Source: Nioella nitratireducens | GTDB taxonomy: Bacteria; Pseudomonadota; Alphaproteobacteria; Rhodobacterales; Rhodobacteraceae | Direction of reading: 5' to 3' | DNA: 64,000 nucleotides | Assembly (NCBI RefSeq): GCF_001879715.1 | Contig: NZ_MNBW01000011.1 | Span: forward strand, 1 to 64,000 | Shown: one piece after another, positions 8,635-17,592 of the stretch | How positions within the stretch are numbered: the first letter of the stretch is position 1 | Layout: the number at the start of each line of letters is the position of its first letter | Notes under the pieces: generated by a model | Told to the model about the DNA's origin: nothing | Seen by the model: only the letters and a program-made list of their open reading frames with translations | Databases searched by the model: none | Program-made: the position numbers and the translations under genes

Positions 8635-10179
8635 ATGACGCAATATCTCTGCGCGGTCGATGTCGGGACACGCTCGGCACGGGCTGGCCTGTTTACCCCC
8701 GAGGGCGCGCGCATCGCCCGGGCGGTGCAGCCGATCGCGTTGCATGAAGAGGGCGGCACCGAGGCGGAATACCGGTCCGAGGAGATCTGGCACGCGACCT
8801 GTGCGGCCATTGCCGCTGTGCGGGCCGAGGCGGGGATCGCCGCCGATGACGTGGCGGCGCTGGCCTTTGACGCCACCTGTTCGTTGGTGCTGCGCGATAC
8901 CGGAGGGCGGGGCGTGGCCCTTTCGGCAGACGGGCGGGACACCATCGCATGGTGCGATCACCGGGCCGTGGCACAGGCCGCACGCTGCACCGATACCGGG
9001 CACGCGCTGATCCGGCATCTGGGCGGCACCATGTCGCCCGAAATGCAGACGCCCAAGCTGTTGTGGATCAAGGAAAATCGCCCGGATATCTGGGCGCGTC
9101 TCGGTCGCGTGCGCGATCTGGCGGACGATCTTGTCTGGCGCGCGACCGGGGCCGAGGGCGCCTCGTCCTGCACCCTGTCCGCGAAATGGCCGTTCCTGCC
9201 CGAGGCGGGCGGATGGCAGATGGATTTTCTGGACCAGATCGGGTTGGGGGACCTGCTGGGCCGGGCCGCACTGCCCGCTGTTGCAACACCGGTCGGCACC
9301 TGCGCCGGGCCGCTGTCGCCTGACGCCGCCAAGGCCATGGGGTTGCGGCCGGGCCTGCCGGTCGCCGCTGGCATGATCGACGCCTTTGCCGGGGCGCTTG
9401 GCTGTCTGCGGCCCGGCAGCGACACGGGCGTGGCGATCATCGCGGGCACCTCCAGTACCGTTCTTGCCACCACGCCGGACCCCAGATTTGCCGCTGGAAT
9501 ATGGGGGCCGTTCCGGGACGCGGTTCTGCCGGGATGGTGGAGCCGCGAGGGCGGGCAATCCGCTGCGGGGGCCCTGCTGGATCATATCCTGACCTCGTGG
9601 CCATCAGACGGCGCGCCGCCGGGGCACGAGCGGGTGATCGCACGGGTCGAAGAACTGTTGACGCGCGACGGGCCGGGGTTTGGCGGGGACATCCACGTCC
9701 TGCCCGATTTCAAGGGCAACCGGTCCCCCTTGGCCGATCCGGGCGCGCGCGGGGTCATCCACGGTCTGTCCCTTGATCGCAGCTTTGACGGGCTGGCCGC
9801 GCTCTACTGGCGCACGGCGGTGTCGCTGGCGCTTGGGCTGCGGCAGATCGCGGATCACATGGGCCTGTTGGTGCCGGGGCAGGGGCCGCTGGCGGTCGCG
9901 GGCGGGCTGACGCGCAGCCGCCTGTTCTTGCAGATGATTGCGGACGCCACCGGTCGGCCAGTAATCACCCCGGGCGGCGGCGACGGCGTTCTGCTTGGCA
10001 CGGCCATGGCGGCGGCCATGGCGGGCGGTATGGCGGACACCCTTTCTGGCGCGGTCGCGGCGATGGCGGGGGTCGCCCCGATCATTGAACCGACGCCAGA
10101 AGGGCAGGGCGCGCGCGACCGGGACTATCGCGCCTTTTGCCTGATGCAGGATCAACGCGCGGCCCTGAGCCGGCTTTAG
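8635..10179 (+). CDS. FGGY-family carbohydrate kinase, probable D-ribulokinase
   Basis: A 514-residue FGGY kinase. The N-terminal phosphate-binding segment is AVDVGTRSARAGLF, and the stretch FDATCSLVLRD (near residue 80) carries TCSLV, the signature described for D-ribulokinases of the FGGY/YDR109C group, in place of the patterns of xylulokinase or L-ribulokinase. The GGQS motif and the C-terminal GDGVLLGTAMAA fit an active kinase. ATG 8635, behind GGGAGAGG, is preferred to the longer frame from 8500. In this operon it would phosphorylate a ketopentose made by polyol dehydrogenation, most simply D-ribulose from ribitol. Its stop overlaps the stop of the convergent AsnC gene. Xylulokinase activity cannot be excluded. 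Confidence 0.82.
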   Translation: MTQYLCAVDVGTRSARAGLFTPEGARIARAVQPIALHEEGGTEAEYRSEEIWHATCAAIAAVRAEAGIAADDVAALAFDATCSLVLRDTGGRGVALSADGRDTIAWCDHRAVAQAARCTDTGHALIRHLGGTMSPEMQTPKLLWIKENRPDIWARLGRVRDLADDLVWRATGAEGASSCTLSAKWPFLPEAGGWQMDFLDQIGLGDLLGRAALPAVATPVGTCAGPLSPDAAKAMGLRPGLPVAAGMIDAFAGALGCLRPGSDTGVAIIAGTSSTVLATTPDPRFAAGIWGPFRDAVLPGWWSREGGQSAAGALLDHILTSWPSDGAPPGHERVIARVEELLTRDGPGFGGDIHVLPDFKGNRSPLADPGARGVIHGLSLDRSFDGLAALYWRTAVSLALGLRQIADHMGLLVPGQGPLAVAGGLTRSRLFLQMIADATGRPVITPGGGDGVLLGTAMAAAMAGGMADTLSGAVAAMAGVAPIIEPTPEGQGARDRDYRAFCLMQDQRAALSRL

Positions 10180-10619
10180 CCTTTCACGCTGCGCAGGATC
10201 ACGTTGGTCTGTGCGCTGGCCACGGCGGGCAGACGAAACAACACCTCTTCGAGAAACCGGTTGTAGGCGTCGATATCGCGGCAGGCGACGTGCAGGTGAT
10301 AGTCGGCTTGCCCGGTTGTGGCGTGGCAAGCGCGGATTTCTTCCCGCGTTTCGACCGCGCGTAGAAACGCCGTCAGCTGTGCCGGGTCGTGGCGGGTCAG
10401 CTGCACATGGACGATGGCCTTGAACGTCAGGCCCCGCCGGGCGTCGTTGATGCGGATGCCATAGCCCTCGATCACGCCGGCCTCTTCCAGCGCCTTGACG
10501 CGCCGCCAGCAGGACGAGGTCGACAGGCCCACGGTCTCGGCCAGATCGGCATTCGACATGCGACTGTCCTGTTCCAGTTGGCGAAGGATTTGTTCGTCGG
10601 TTTGGTCCAGTTTCGGCAT
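10176..10619 (-). CDS. Lrp/AsnC-family transcriptional regulator
   Basis: A 147-residue Lrp/AsnC protein: N-terminal winged helix (about residues 5-60, with LSTSSCWRRVKALEEAGVI) and C-terminal RAM ligand-binding domain. It is divergent from the indolepyruvate:ferredoxin oxidoreductase gene, and an 11-base inverted repeat lies between them, so it probably controls that gene in response to an aromatic or branched amino acid. Its last codon overlaps the stop of the convergent kinase gene by four bases. Confidence 0.9.
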   Translation of the reverse strand: MPKLDQTDEQILRQLEQDSRMSNADLAETVGLSTSSCWRRVKALEEAGVIEGYGIRINDARRGLTFKAIVHVQLTRHDPAQLTAFLRAVETREEIRACHATTGQADYHLHVACRDIDAYNRFLEEVLFRLPAVASAQTNVILRSVKG

Positions 10620-10657
10620 TTTTTCGCTTATATCGGCATTTCGCGGGCAATCCTTTC

Positions 10658-10695
10658 AGAACTGGCCATTTTGGACAAGACAATTGGCCAGTTCT
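10658..10695. promoter_or_regulatory. Inverted repeat between asnC-type gene and iorAB, probable operator
   Basis: AGAACTGGCCA (10658-10668) and its exact reverse complement TGGCCAGTTCT (10685-10695) are separated by 16 bases. The pair sits mid-way in the 118-base divergent spacer. Half-sites on the same helix face, about 27 bases centre to centre, suit an octameric Lrp-type regulator. The repeat is seen; its binding protein is inferred. Confidence 0.6.
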
Positions 10696-10737
10696 TCCAG
10701 CTCTCCTGCGCTATCCTTGGCCGCAAGGAGACCACTG

Positions 10738-13700
10738 ATGACCGCACATGCCCCCACCTTCGACACCTACCACCTTGACGACCGCTATGCCCGGACCGAG
10801 GGCCGCGTCTTCCTGACCGGAACGCAGGCCCTTGTGCGCGTGATGATCGACCAGGCCCGCCGCGACCGGCAGGCGGGGCGCGATACGGCCGGGTTCGTCT
10901 CGGGCTATCGCGGCTCGCCGCTTGGCGGTCTGGACCAGGAGATGTGGCGCCAGAAGGCCCGGCTGAAGGACGAGCGCATCGACTTCTTGCCTGCGGTCAA
11001 CGAAGACCTCGCAGCCACCGCCGTTCTGGGGGCACAGCAGGCGTCGCTTGACCCTGACTGCACTGTCGAGGGCGTGTTTTCCATGTGGTATGGCAAGGGG
11101 CCGGGTGTGGACCGGTCGGGCGACGCGCTGAAACACGGCAACGCTTACGGCTCGTCGCCAAAGGGCGGTGTGCTGGTGGTTGCGGGCGATGACCACGGCT
11201 GCGTGTCTTCGTCCATGCCGCACCAGTCTGACGTGGCGTTCATGGCGTGGTTCATGCCGACGCTGAACCCCGCCAGCATCGCGGAATACCTGGAGTTTGG
11301 GGCCTATGGATTTGCCCTGTCGCGGTTTTCCGGCACATGGGTCGGGTTCAAGGCGATCTCTGAAACGGTCGAGTCCGGGCAGTCCATCGAAATCCCGGCC
11401 GAGCGGGCGTTCGTGCAACCGGATTCCACCGCGCCGCAGGGGGGGCTGCATGTGCGCGCGTCGGACATGCCAAGCCCCGAGATCGAAGGCCGCATCGGCG
11501 CCAAGCTGGAGGCGGTAGAGGCTTTCGTCGAGGCCAACCCGATTGACCGCCGCATCTATGACCTGCCAGACGCCCGGTTCGGGATCGTCACCACCGGCAA
11601 AGGGCACCTCGACCTGATGGAGGCGCTGCGCCTGTTGGGTCTGGACGCCGCCGCTTGCCGCCGCCTTGGCATCGACATCTACAAGGTCGGCATGGTCTGG
11701 CCGCTGGCCCGGCGCGATGCGCTTGCCTTTGTCGAGGGCAAGGACGAGGTTCTGGTCGTCGAGGAAAAACGCGGCATCATCGAAAGCCAGTTCAAGGAAT
11801 ATTTCTATGACTGGCCGGGGCACAAGCCGCAGAAAATGGTGGGCAAGCACCGCGCGGCGGGCGATCCGCTGATCCCGTGGACGGGAGAGTTGAGCCCGCT
11901 GTTGCTGGTGCCGGTTCTTGCAGAACGGCTCGACCGGTTCTTTCCGGGCGAAGGGTTGCTTGCCAAGGCGCGGCACCTGACTGCAACGCCCGCCCCGGTG
12001 CTGACGGTTCCCGGCGCGACGCGGACGCCCTATTTCTGCTCGGGCTGTCCGCATAACACGTCGACCAAGCTGCCCGAGGGCAGTTTCGCCAATTCCGGTA
12101 TTGGCTGCCATGTCATGGCGGGGTGGATGGACCGCAACACGCTCGGATATGCGCAGATGGGGGGAGAGGGCGTGCCATGGGTCGCCGCCTCTCGCTTCAC
12201 CGGTCTTGGACACCGGTTTCAGAATCTGGGCGAGGGGACATGGCATCACTCGGGCTCGCTCGCCATTCGGCAGGCCGTCGCGGCGCGGGCCAATATTACC
12301 TACAAGATCCTCTACAACGATGCCGTCGCCATGACCGGCGGCCAGCCTGTCGATGGCCCCGTCAGCCCCGCCGCAATTGCGCTGGCCTGCCGGGCCGAGG
12401 GGGTCGAGCGGATCGCGCTGGTTTCGGATGATATCGGCAAGTTCCGGCATGGGGAATTCCCGGCGGGCACCACCTTCCATGACCGGGCCGAGTTGATGCC
12501 GGTGCAGGAAGAGCTGCGCGAGGTGCAGGGGGTTTCTATTCTTCTGTATGAACAGACATGCGCCACGGAAAAACGCCGCCGCCGCAAGCGGGGCACGATG
12601 GCAGACCCCAAGCGCTTTGCCTATATCAACCCGCTGGTCTGCGAAGGCTGCGGCGATTGTTCGGTCGAGTCCAACTGCCTGAGCATCGAGCCGCGCGAAA
12701 CCGCGTTTGGCCGCAAGCGCAAAGTGAACCTGTCGTCCTGCAACAAGGATTTCTCTTGCCTCAACGGGTTCTGCCCCAGCTTCGTGACGGTCGAGGGGGG
12801 CGCGCGGCGCAAGCCCGCTCCGGTGGCGCTGGACCTTGAGACCTTGAAAGCCGATCTGCCGGTGCCCGACACGGCCGACCTGAGCGAGCCTTTCGACCTG
12901 CTTGTCGCGGGTGTGGGCGGAACCGGCGTCGTGACCGTGGGCGCGCTGATCACCATGGCCGCGCATCTGGAAGGCAAGGGCGCAAGCGTGCTCGACTTCA
13001 CCGGCTTCGCGCAGAAATTCGGCACTGTTTTGGGCTATGTGCGGATCGGTGCCAGCCCCGAGGCCATCCATCAGGTGCGGATCGAACAAGGCGCGGCAGA
13101 CGCGGTGATCGGCTGTGACGCGGTTGTGTGTTCGTCTCCCAAGGCGTCGCATCACTACCGCAACGGCACGCGGATGGTGCTGAACCGGGCCGAAATGCCG
13201 ACGGGCGATCTGGTGTTGCACCGTGATGCACACCTCAGGATTGACGAGCGCGAGGCGTTGATCCGTGCGACCGTGGGCGACCGGGTTGTGGCCTTCGACG
13301 CCAACCGGGCGGCGGAAAAGCTGATGGGCGACAGTGTCTTCGCCAACATCCTGCTGCTTGGGGCGGCCTTTCAGAACGGGTTGGTGCCGGTCAGCGAGGT
13401 GGCGCTGAAGCAGGCGATCCTGCTTAATGGCGTGGCGGTGGACAAAAACGCCATGGCCTTTGATCTGGGGCGCATCATGGCGGCCCAACCCGAGGTGCTG
13501 GTGCCCCATCTTGACGATTCGCCCCCGGCCGACGAGACCTTGGACGAGGTGATTGCCACGCGCGCGGCGTTTTTGGCCGACTACCAGAACGCCGCCTATG
13601 CCAAACGGTTCACTGACCGCATCGCGCGGTTCCGGACGGCGTTGCCCAAGGCGGAGGACGTCGTGGTGAGGACCGCCACCAAATCCCTGTTCAAGCTCAT

Positions 13701-14163
13701 GGCCTACAAAGACGAATACGAGGTGGCGCGGCTCTTCACCGAGACGGGGTTCGAGGCGGAATTGGCCGAGACATTCGAAGGGGATTACTCCGTCACCTAT
13801 CACCTCGCGCCACCGATCCTGTCGCTGCGCCGCGATGCGCGGGGTCGGCCTGTCAAACGGGCCTTCGGGCCGTGGATGACCATAGGGTTCCGGCTGTTCG
13901 CCCGGATGAAAGGCCTGCGGGGCACGGCGCTCGATCCCTTTGGCTACAGCGCCGACCGGCAGCTCGACCGGGCGCTTCTGGCTTGGTTCGAGCGGGTGTT
14001 GACCCATGTGGAGCAGGGACCAGATCCTGACATGGTGCTGGACCTGCTGGCCGCCCCGATGGAAATCCGTGGCTATGGTCCGGTCCGCGAAGACGCGGTG
14101 CAAGAGGTTATGGCCAATATGCCCGACGGGCTGCGACTTGCCGTGCCGGGGCAGGGCCGATAA
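10738..14163 (+). CDS. iorAB: Indolepyruvate ferredoxin oxidoreductase, fused alpha and beta subunits
   Basis: A 1141-residue fused 2-oxoacid:ferredoxin oxidoreductase. N-terminal pyrimidine-binding domain (SGYRGSPLGGLDQEMW near residue 60), a TPP-binding domain with CSGCPHNTSTKLP (near 435), a ferredoxin-like stretch with CEGCGDCSVESNC (near 635), and a gamma domain with GVGGTGVVTVGALI (near 725). It converts indolepyruvate and other aryl- or branched 2-oxo acids to acyl-CoA while reducing ferredoxin. ATG 10738, behind AAGGAG, is preferred to the long upstream frame extension, which crosses the regulator's operator. RidA follows, fitting a role in amino acid transamination products. Fused IOR of about 1150 residues is usual in alphaproteobacteria. 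Confidence 0.93.
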   Translation: MTAHAPTFDTYHLDDRYARTEGRVFLTGTQALVRVMIDQARRDRQAGRDTAGFVSGYRGSPLGGLDQEMWRQKARLKDERIDFLPAVNEDLAATAVLGAQQASLDPDCTVEGVFSMWYGKGPGVDRSGDALKHGNAYGSSPKGGVLVVAGDDHGCVSSSMPHQSDVAFMAWFMPTLNPASIAEYLEFGAYGFALSRFSGTWVGFKAISETVESGQSIEIPAERAFVQPDSTAPQGGLHVRASDMPSPEIEGRIGAKLEAVEAFVEANPIDRRIYDLPDARFGIVTTGKGHLDLMEALRLLGLDAAACRRLGIDIYKVGMVWPLARRDALAFVEGKDEVLVVEEKRGIIESQFKEYFYDWPGHKPQKMVGKHRAAGDPLIPWTGELSPLLLVPVLAERLDRFFPGEGLLAKARHLTATPAPVLTVPGATRTPYFCSGCPHNTSTKLPEGSFANSGIGCHVMAGWMDRNTLGYAQMGGEGVPWVAASRFTGLGHRFQNLGEGTWHHSGSLAIRQAVAARANITYKILYNDAVAMTGGQPVDGPVSPAAIALACRAEGVERIALVSDDIGKFRHGEFPAGTTFHDRAELMPVQEELREVQGVSILLYEQTCATEKRRRRKRGTMADPKRFAYINPLVCEGCGDCSVESNCLSIEPRETAFGRKRKVNLSSCNKDFSCLNGFCPSFVTVEGGARRKPAPVALDLETLKADLPVPDTADLSEPFDLLVAGVGGTGVVTVGALITMAAHLEGKGASVLDFTGFAQKFGTVLGYVRIGASPEAIHQVRIEQGAADAVIGCDAVVCSSPKASHHYRNGTRMVLNRAEMPTGDLVLHRDAHLRIDEREALIRATVGDRVVAFDANRAAEKLMGDSVFANILLLGAAFQNGLVPVSEVALKQAILLNGVAVDKNAMAFDLGRIMAAQPEVLVPHLDDSPPADETLDEVIATRAAFLADYQNAAYAKRFTDRIARFRTALPKAEDVVVRTATKSLFKLMAYKDEYEVARLFTETGFEAELAETFEGDYSVTYHLAPPILSLRRDARGRPVKRAFGPWMTIGFRLFARMKGLRGTALDPFGYSADRQLDRALLAWFERVLTHVEQGPDPDMVLDLLAAPMEIRGYGPVREDAVQEVMANMPDGLRLAVPGQGR

Positions 14164-14221
14164 GCAGGATGGAACCAGACACAGGCGGCCCGCCGTGGCC
14201 CCATTTCCAAGGAGTTCCTCC

Positions 14222-14560
14222 ATGATCGAACGCAACCACACCGGCCCCCGGATGAGCCAGATCGTCAAGCACAACGGCACGGTCTACCTTGCCGGTCAGG
14301 TTGGAGAGGGCGACACCGTGGCCGACCAGACGCGCGACTGCCTGGCCCAGGTGGAAACCCTGCTGGCCGAGGCGGGATCTTCGACCGAGCAAATGCTGCA
14401 AGTCATCATCTGGCTGGCCGACATGGCCGATTTCGACGAGATGAACGCCGTCTGGGACGCATGGGTTCCGTCCGGCCATTCGCCTGTGCGTGCCTGTGGC
14501 GAGGCCAAGCTGGCCGCCCCGAAGTATCGCGTGGAAATCATCGTTACGGCGGCCTGCTGA
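14222..14560 (+). CDS. RidA-family (YjgF) enamine/imine deaminase
   Basis: A 112-residue RidA/YER057c/UK114 protein. It shows the family's NGTVYLAGQVG near residue 20, and PVRACGEAKLAAPKYRVEI near the C-terminus, with the arginine that binds the substrate carboxylate. These proteins hydrolyse reactive enamines or imines produced by PLP enzymes. AAGGAG precedes the ATG. It is 58 bases after iorAB and probably co-transcribed, consistent with clearing by-products of aromatic amino acid breakdown; it may also act as a general protector. Confidence 0.88.
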   Translation: MIERNHTGPRMSQIVKHNGTVYLAGQVGEGDTVADQTRDCLAQVETLLAEAGSSTEQMLQVIIWLADMADFDEMNAVWDAWVPSGHSPVRACGEAKLAAPKYRVEIIVTAAC

Positions 14561-14565
14561 ACGCG

Positions 14566-14994
14566 ATGCTCACCATCGGCACCCTCGCCAAGAAGACTGG
14601 CACCAAGGTCCAGACCATCCGCTATTACGAGCAGATCGGCCTGATGCCCGAGGCCGGTCGCACCGAGGGCGGCCAGCGACGGTATGACGAGGCGGGGCTC
14701 GACCGCCTCGCCTTCATCCGCCATGCGCGGCAACTGGGCTTTTCGCTCGATGCGATCCGAGAGCTGCTGGATTTGGCGGACAACCCCCACCAATCCTGCG
14801 CCGAGGCGGATTCCATTGCGCAGCGGCAATTGCGGCAGGTGGAAGCGCGGATTGCCCGGTTGGAGGCCCTGCGCACGGAACTGAGCCGAATGGTGCAGGA
14901 CTGCGATGGACAAAGCGGCAGCGATTGCCGGGTGCTGAGCGTCTTGCGCGACCACGCCGAATGCCTGACCGAACATGAAGACATCGGCGGATAG
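14566..14994 (+). CDS. MerR-family metal-responsive regulator
   Basis: A 142-residue MerR protein with the winged-helix start TIGTLAKKTGTKVQTIRYYE, a coiled dimer helix (about residues 80-115), and a C-terminal cysteine loop: cysteines in HQSCAEAD, QDCDGQSGSDCRVLSVL and HAEC. That arrangement resembles ZntR/CadR/PbrR sensors of Zn, Cd or Pb. The gene is 5 bases after ridA, yet the logical target is the CDF exporter downstream, whose promoter has a dyad in a 19-base spacer. Start ATG 14566 gives the conserved N-terminus. The metal is inferred from neighbours and the cysteine pattern. Confidence 0.85.
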   Translation: MLTIGTLAKKTGTKVQTIRYYEQIGLMPEAGRTEGGQRRYDEAGLDRLAFIRHARQLGFSLDAIRELLDLADNPHQSCAEADSIAQRQLRQVEARIARLEALRTELSRMVQDCDGQSGSDCRVLSVLRDHAECLTEHEDIGG

Positions 14995-15007
14995 GGCAAT
15001 TCGGGGC

Positions 15008-15038
15008 TTGAACCTACAGTTGCTGTAGGTCTTATCAA
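15008..15038 (+). promoter_or_regulatory. MerR-type promoter of the CDF exporter
   Basis: TTGAAC (15008-15013) and TATCAA (15033-15038) are 19 bases apart, the over-long spacing that MerR activators correct by twisting DNA. The spacer contains the perfect dyad ACCTACAG-TTG-CTGTAGGT (15012-15030). It stands 41 bases before the start of the exporter gene and directly downstream of merR. All elements are read directly from the sequence. Confidence 0.8.
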
Positions 15039-15078
15039 GAAGGCCGACTCACGGAGACTGACCCCGGAAAGGCCCCCT

Positions 15079-16044
15079 ATGCCCCACGACCATGGCCACG
15101 GCCATCACCACCATCATCATCATCTGGATGCTAACAGCGGCGACCGTCGCGTGTCGCTGGCGATCTGGGCCAATGGTCTGCTGACCGTCGCGCAGATCGT
15201 GGGCGGGATCATGTCCGGCAGTCTTGCACTGGTGGCCGATGCCTTGCACAACTTGTCGGACATGGCGTCGCTCGCCATCGCCTTTGCCGCACGAAAGGTG
15301 GCTCGCCGCCCGGCGGACGAGGCAATGACCTTTGGCTATGGCCGGATCGAGATCGTTGCCGCCCTGATCAACTACACCACGTTGATCATCGTCGGTCTCT
15401 ACCTGATCTACGAAGGTGCCATGCGCCTGATCGACCCGCCTGCGGTCGGTGGCTGGACGGTGGTTGTCGTGGCGGGGGTGGCGTTGGTGATCGACGCGCT
15501 GACTGCATGGCTGACATGGACGATGCAAAAAGACAGCGTGAATATCCGGGCGCTTTTTCTGCACAACCTCTCGGACGCGCTTGGCTCGGTGGCGGTGATC
15601 GTCGCGGGCACTCTGATCCTGCTTTATGACTGGCGACTGGTGGACCCGATCGTGACCATTGGCATCGCGGTCTACATCCTGTGGCTGGCGATTAGCGAGA
15701 TCGGCGGGCCTGTGCGCACGCTGATGCTGGGCAGCCCCGCCCATATCGACAATGCCGAGGTGCTGGAAGCGCTACGCGGGGTCGATGGGGTCGCGTCTCT
15801 CCACCATGTGCATTTCTGGCAGATGCAGGAGCATGAGGCGGCGCTGGACGCGCATATCGTGCTGACCGATGCCGCATGGACGCGGCAGGAACGGGTCAAG
15901 GCCGCGCTGAAAGCGATGCTGCACGCGCGTTTCGGAATCGGTCATTCCACGCTGGAATTCGAGCATCAGGACCGCGCCCATGACGCTGCCGGGATCTATG
16001 GCTGCCGCGACGGGGCCTTGTCTGGAAACCCTGCGCAGGAATAG
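15079..16044 (+). CDS. Cation diffusion facilitator (zinc/divalent metal exporter)
   Basis: A 321-residue CDF protein. The N-terminus is a histidine tract (HDHGHGHHHHHHH, residues 3-15), a likely metal buffer. Six membrane helices follow; the two metal-site motifs both read HNLSD (near residues 57 and 157), with partner aspartates in LVADAL. This histidine/aspartate site is typical of zinc transporters of the CzcD/ZitB group. A cytoplasmic C-terminal domain holds LHHVHFWQMQEHE. It exports Zn (perhaps Cd or Co) by proton exchange. The MerR-type promoter upstream implies induction by metal. Confidence 0.92.
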   Translation: MPHDHGHGHHHHHHHLDANSGDRRVSLAIWANGLLTVAQIVGGIMSGSLALVADALHNLSDMASLAIAFAARKVARRPADEAMTFGYGRIEIVAALINYTTLIIVGLYLIYEGAMRLIDPPAVGGWTVVVVAGVALVIDALTAWLTWTMQKDSVNIRALFLHNLSDALGSVAVIVAGTLILLYDWRLVDPIVTIGIAVYILWLAISEIGGPVRTLMLGSPAHIDNAEVLEALRGVDGVASLHHVHFWQMQEHEAALDAHIVLTDAAWTRQERVKAALKAMLHARFGIGHSTLEFEHQDRAHDAAGIYGCRDGALSGNPAQE

Positions 16045-16212
16045 GGCGCGTGACCGGTTGTGCCGGTCCGGACACGTCGGCGACACCCCCCGGCAAACGC
16101 CACTCGTTTCGGGGGGAAATGGTGCCCGGCCGCGTCTGATTGCGCTGGCGCGCCAGAGGGCGCGATGGTTATTGTCGCCGGTAAGCGTAGGGTAACGAAA
16201 GGACTGGAGCGG

Positions 16213-17517
16213 ATGCGTATTGCCATCGTCGGCACGGGATATGTGGGCCTGGTTTCCGGAGTGTGCATGTCCGATTTCGGTCATGACGTTGTCTGCGTCG
16301 ATTCCGATGCGGCCAAGATAGACCGGCTGAGGGCTGGCCAGGTGTCGATCTACGAACCCGGCCTCGATGATGTCGTGGCCCGCAACGTGCGGGCGGGGCG
16401 CTTGTCGTTCACCACCGATCTGGCGGAGGCCACGGAAGACGCGCAGGCCGTGTTCATCGCTGTCGGCACCCCGACGCGGCGCGGCGATGGTCATGCGGAC
16501 CTGAGCTATGTGGACGCCGCCGCCAAGGCCATCGCCAAAACGATCACATCCTACACGGTGGTGGTCACCAAATCGACGGTTCCGGTCGGCACCAATCGCC
16601 GCCTGCGAGAGATCATCGCCACCGAAAACCCCGAGGCCGATTTCGATGTGGCCTCGAACCCCGAGTTCCTGCGCGAAGGCGCCGCGATCGAGGACTTCAT
16701 GAAGCCTGACCGCGTCGTGATCGGCGTGGAGTCCGAGCGCGCGGCCGAGATCATGTCGGAAGTGTACCGCCCGCTCTACTTGCGCGATTTCCCCATCGTC
16801 ATCACCGATATCGAGTCCGCCGAGATGATCAAATACGCAGCCAACGCGTTTCTGGCGACCAAGATCACCTTTATCAACGAAGTGGCAGCCCTGTGCGAAC
16901 GGGTCGGTGCCGATGTTAAAGAGGTCGCCAAGGGCATCGGTCTGGATGGCCGCATCGGCAACAAGTTCCTGCATGCCGGTCCCGGCTATGGCGGCTCTTG
17001 TTTTCCCAAGGATACCAAGGCGCTGGCCCGGATCGGACAGGAACATGCCTCGCCCATGCAGATCGTCGAGACGGTCATGAAGGTGAATGACGAGGTCAAG
17101 CGCCGCATGGTCGAGAAACTGCGCGATCTGTGTGATGACAGCTTTCGCGGCAAGACGGTCACGGTTCTCGGGGTGACGTTCAAACCCAACACCGACGACA
17201 TGCGCGACGCGCCCTCGCTGACCATCGTTCCCACCATGATCGGGGGCGGAGCACAGGTGCGGGTGGTCGACCCGCAGGGCCGCCGAGAGGGCGAGGCACT
17301 GCTGCCCGGCGTGACGTGGCACGATGACCCTTACGAGGCCGCCGAGGGGGCAGATCTGATCGTGCTGTTGACCGAGTGGAACGAATTTCGGGCGCTGGAC
17401 CTGCCAAGGATCGCCGCTTCGATGGCCAAGCCGCGCATTGCCGATCTGCGCAATGTTTACCACCGGCAGGCCTTGTGGGACGCAGGCTTTACCAACTGCG
17501 CGTTCAACGGGCGGTGA
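16213..17517 (+). CDS. ugd: UDP-glucose 6-dehydrogenase
   Basis: A 434-residue UDP-glucose/GDP-mannose dehydrogenase. Rossmann motif GTGYVGLVSG at residues 7-16; the catalytic cysteine lies in GPGYGGSCFPKDT (near residue 260); FKPNTDDMRDAPS (near 325) begins the UDP-binding C-terminal domain. It oxidises UDP-glucose to UDP-glucuronate for capsule or envelope polysaccharides. ATG 16213 with GGAGCGG upstream is used; a longer frame from 16060 has no conserved content. No polysaccharide genes are adjacent, so it stands alone between the metal exporter and a convergent flavoenzyme. Confidence 0.95.
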   Translation: MRIAIVGTGYVGLVSGVCMSDFGHDVVCVDSDAAKIDRLRAGQVSIYEPGLDDVVARNVRAGRLSFTTDLAEATEDAQAVFIAVGTPTRRGDGHADLSYVDAAAKAIAKTITSYTVVVTKSTVPVGTNRRLREIIATENPEADFDVASNPEFLREGAAIEDFMKPDRVVIGVESERAAEIMSEVYRPLYLRDFPIVITDIESAEMIKYAANAFLATKITFINEVAALCERVGADVKEVAKGIGLDGRIGNKFLHAGPGYGGSCFPKDTKALARIGQEHASPMQIVETVMKVNDEVKRRMVEKLRDLCDDSFRGKTVTVLGVTFKPNTDDMRDAPSLTIVPTMIGGGAQVRVVDPQGRREGEALLPGVTWHDDPYEAAEGADLIVLLTEWNEFRALDLPRIAASMAKPRIADLRNVYHRQALWDAGFTNCAFNGR

Positions 17518-17563
17518 TGTCGTGACCGTCCCCCGCGAAACCGCGCACCACTGACATGGCGAT

Positions 17564-17582
17564 GGTGCCGGTTCACGGCACC
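17564..17582. terminator. Hairpin between convergent ugd and flavoenzyme genes
   Basis: GGTGCCG-GTTCA-CGGCACC forms a 7-base stem with a 5-base loop in the 75-base gap between two convergent genes. No T-run of note follows on either strand, so it is at best a weak or factor-assisted terminator. Confidence 0.35.
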
Positions 17583-17592
17583 TTGATACGCC

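Noticed and set aside
10711-14280. 1189-codon open frame on the minus strand opposite iorAB
   Set aside because: It is a shadow of the fused oxidoreductase in GC-rich DNA; it has no recognisable domain and is rich in Arg, His and Pro, while the plus strand shows clear motifs.
15091-15123. CAT/CAC repeat as a tandem repeat element
   Set aside because: It encodes the histidine tract of the CDF exporter and is explained by protein function.
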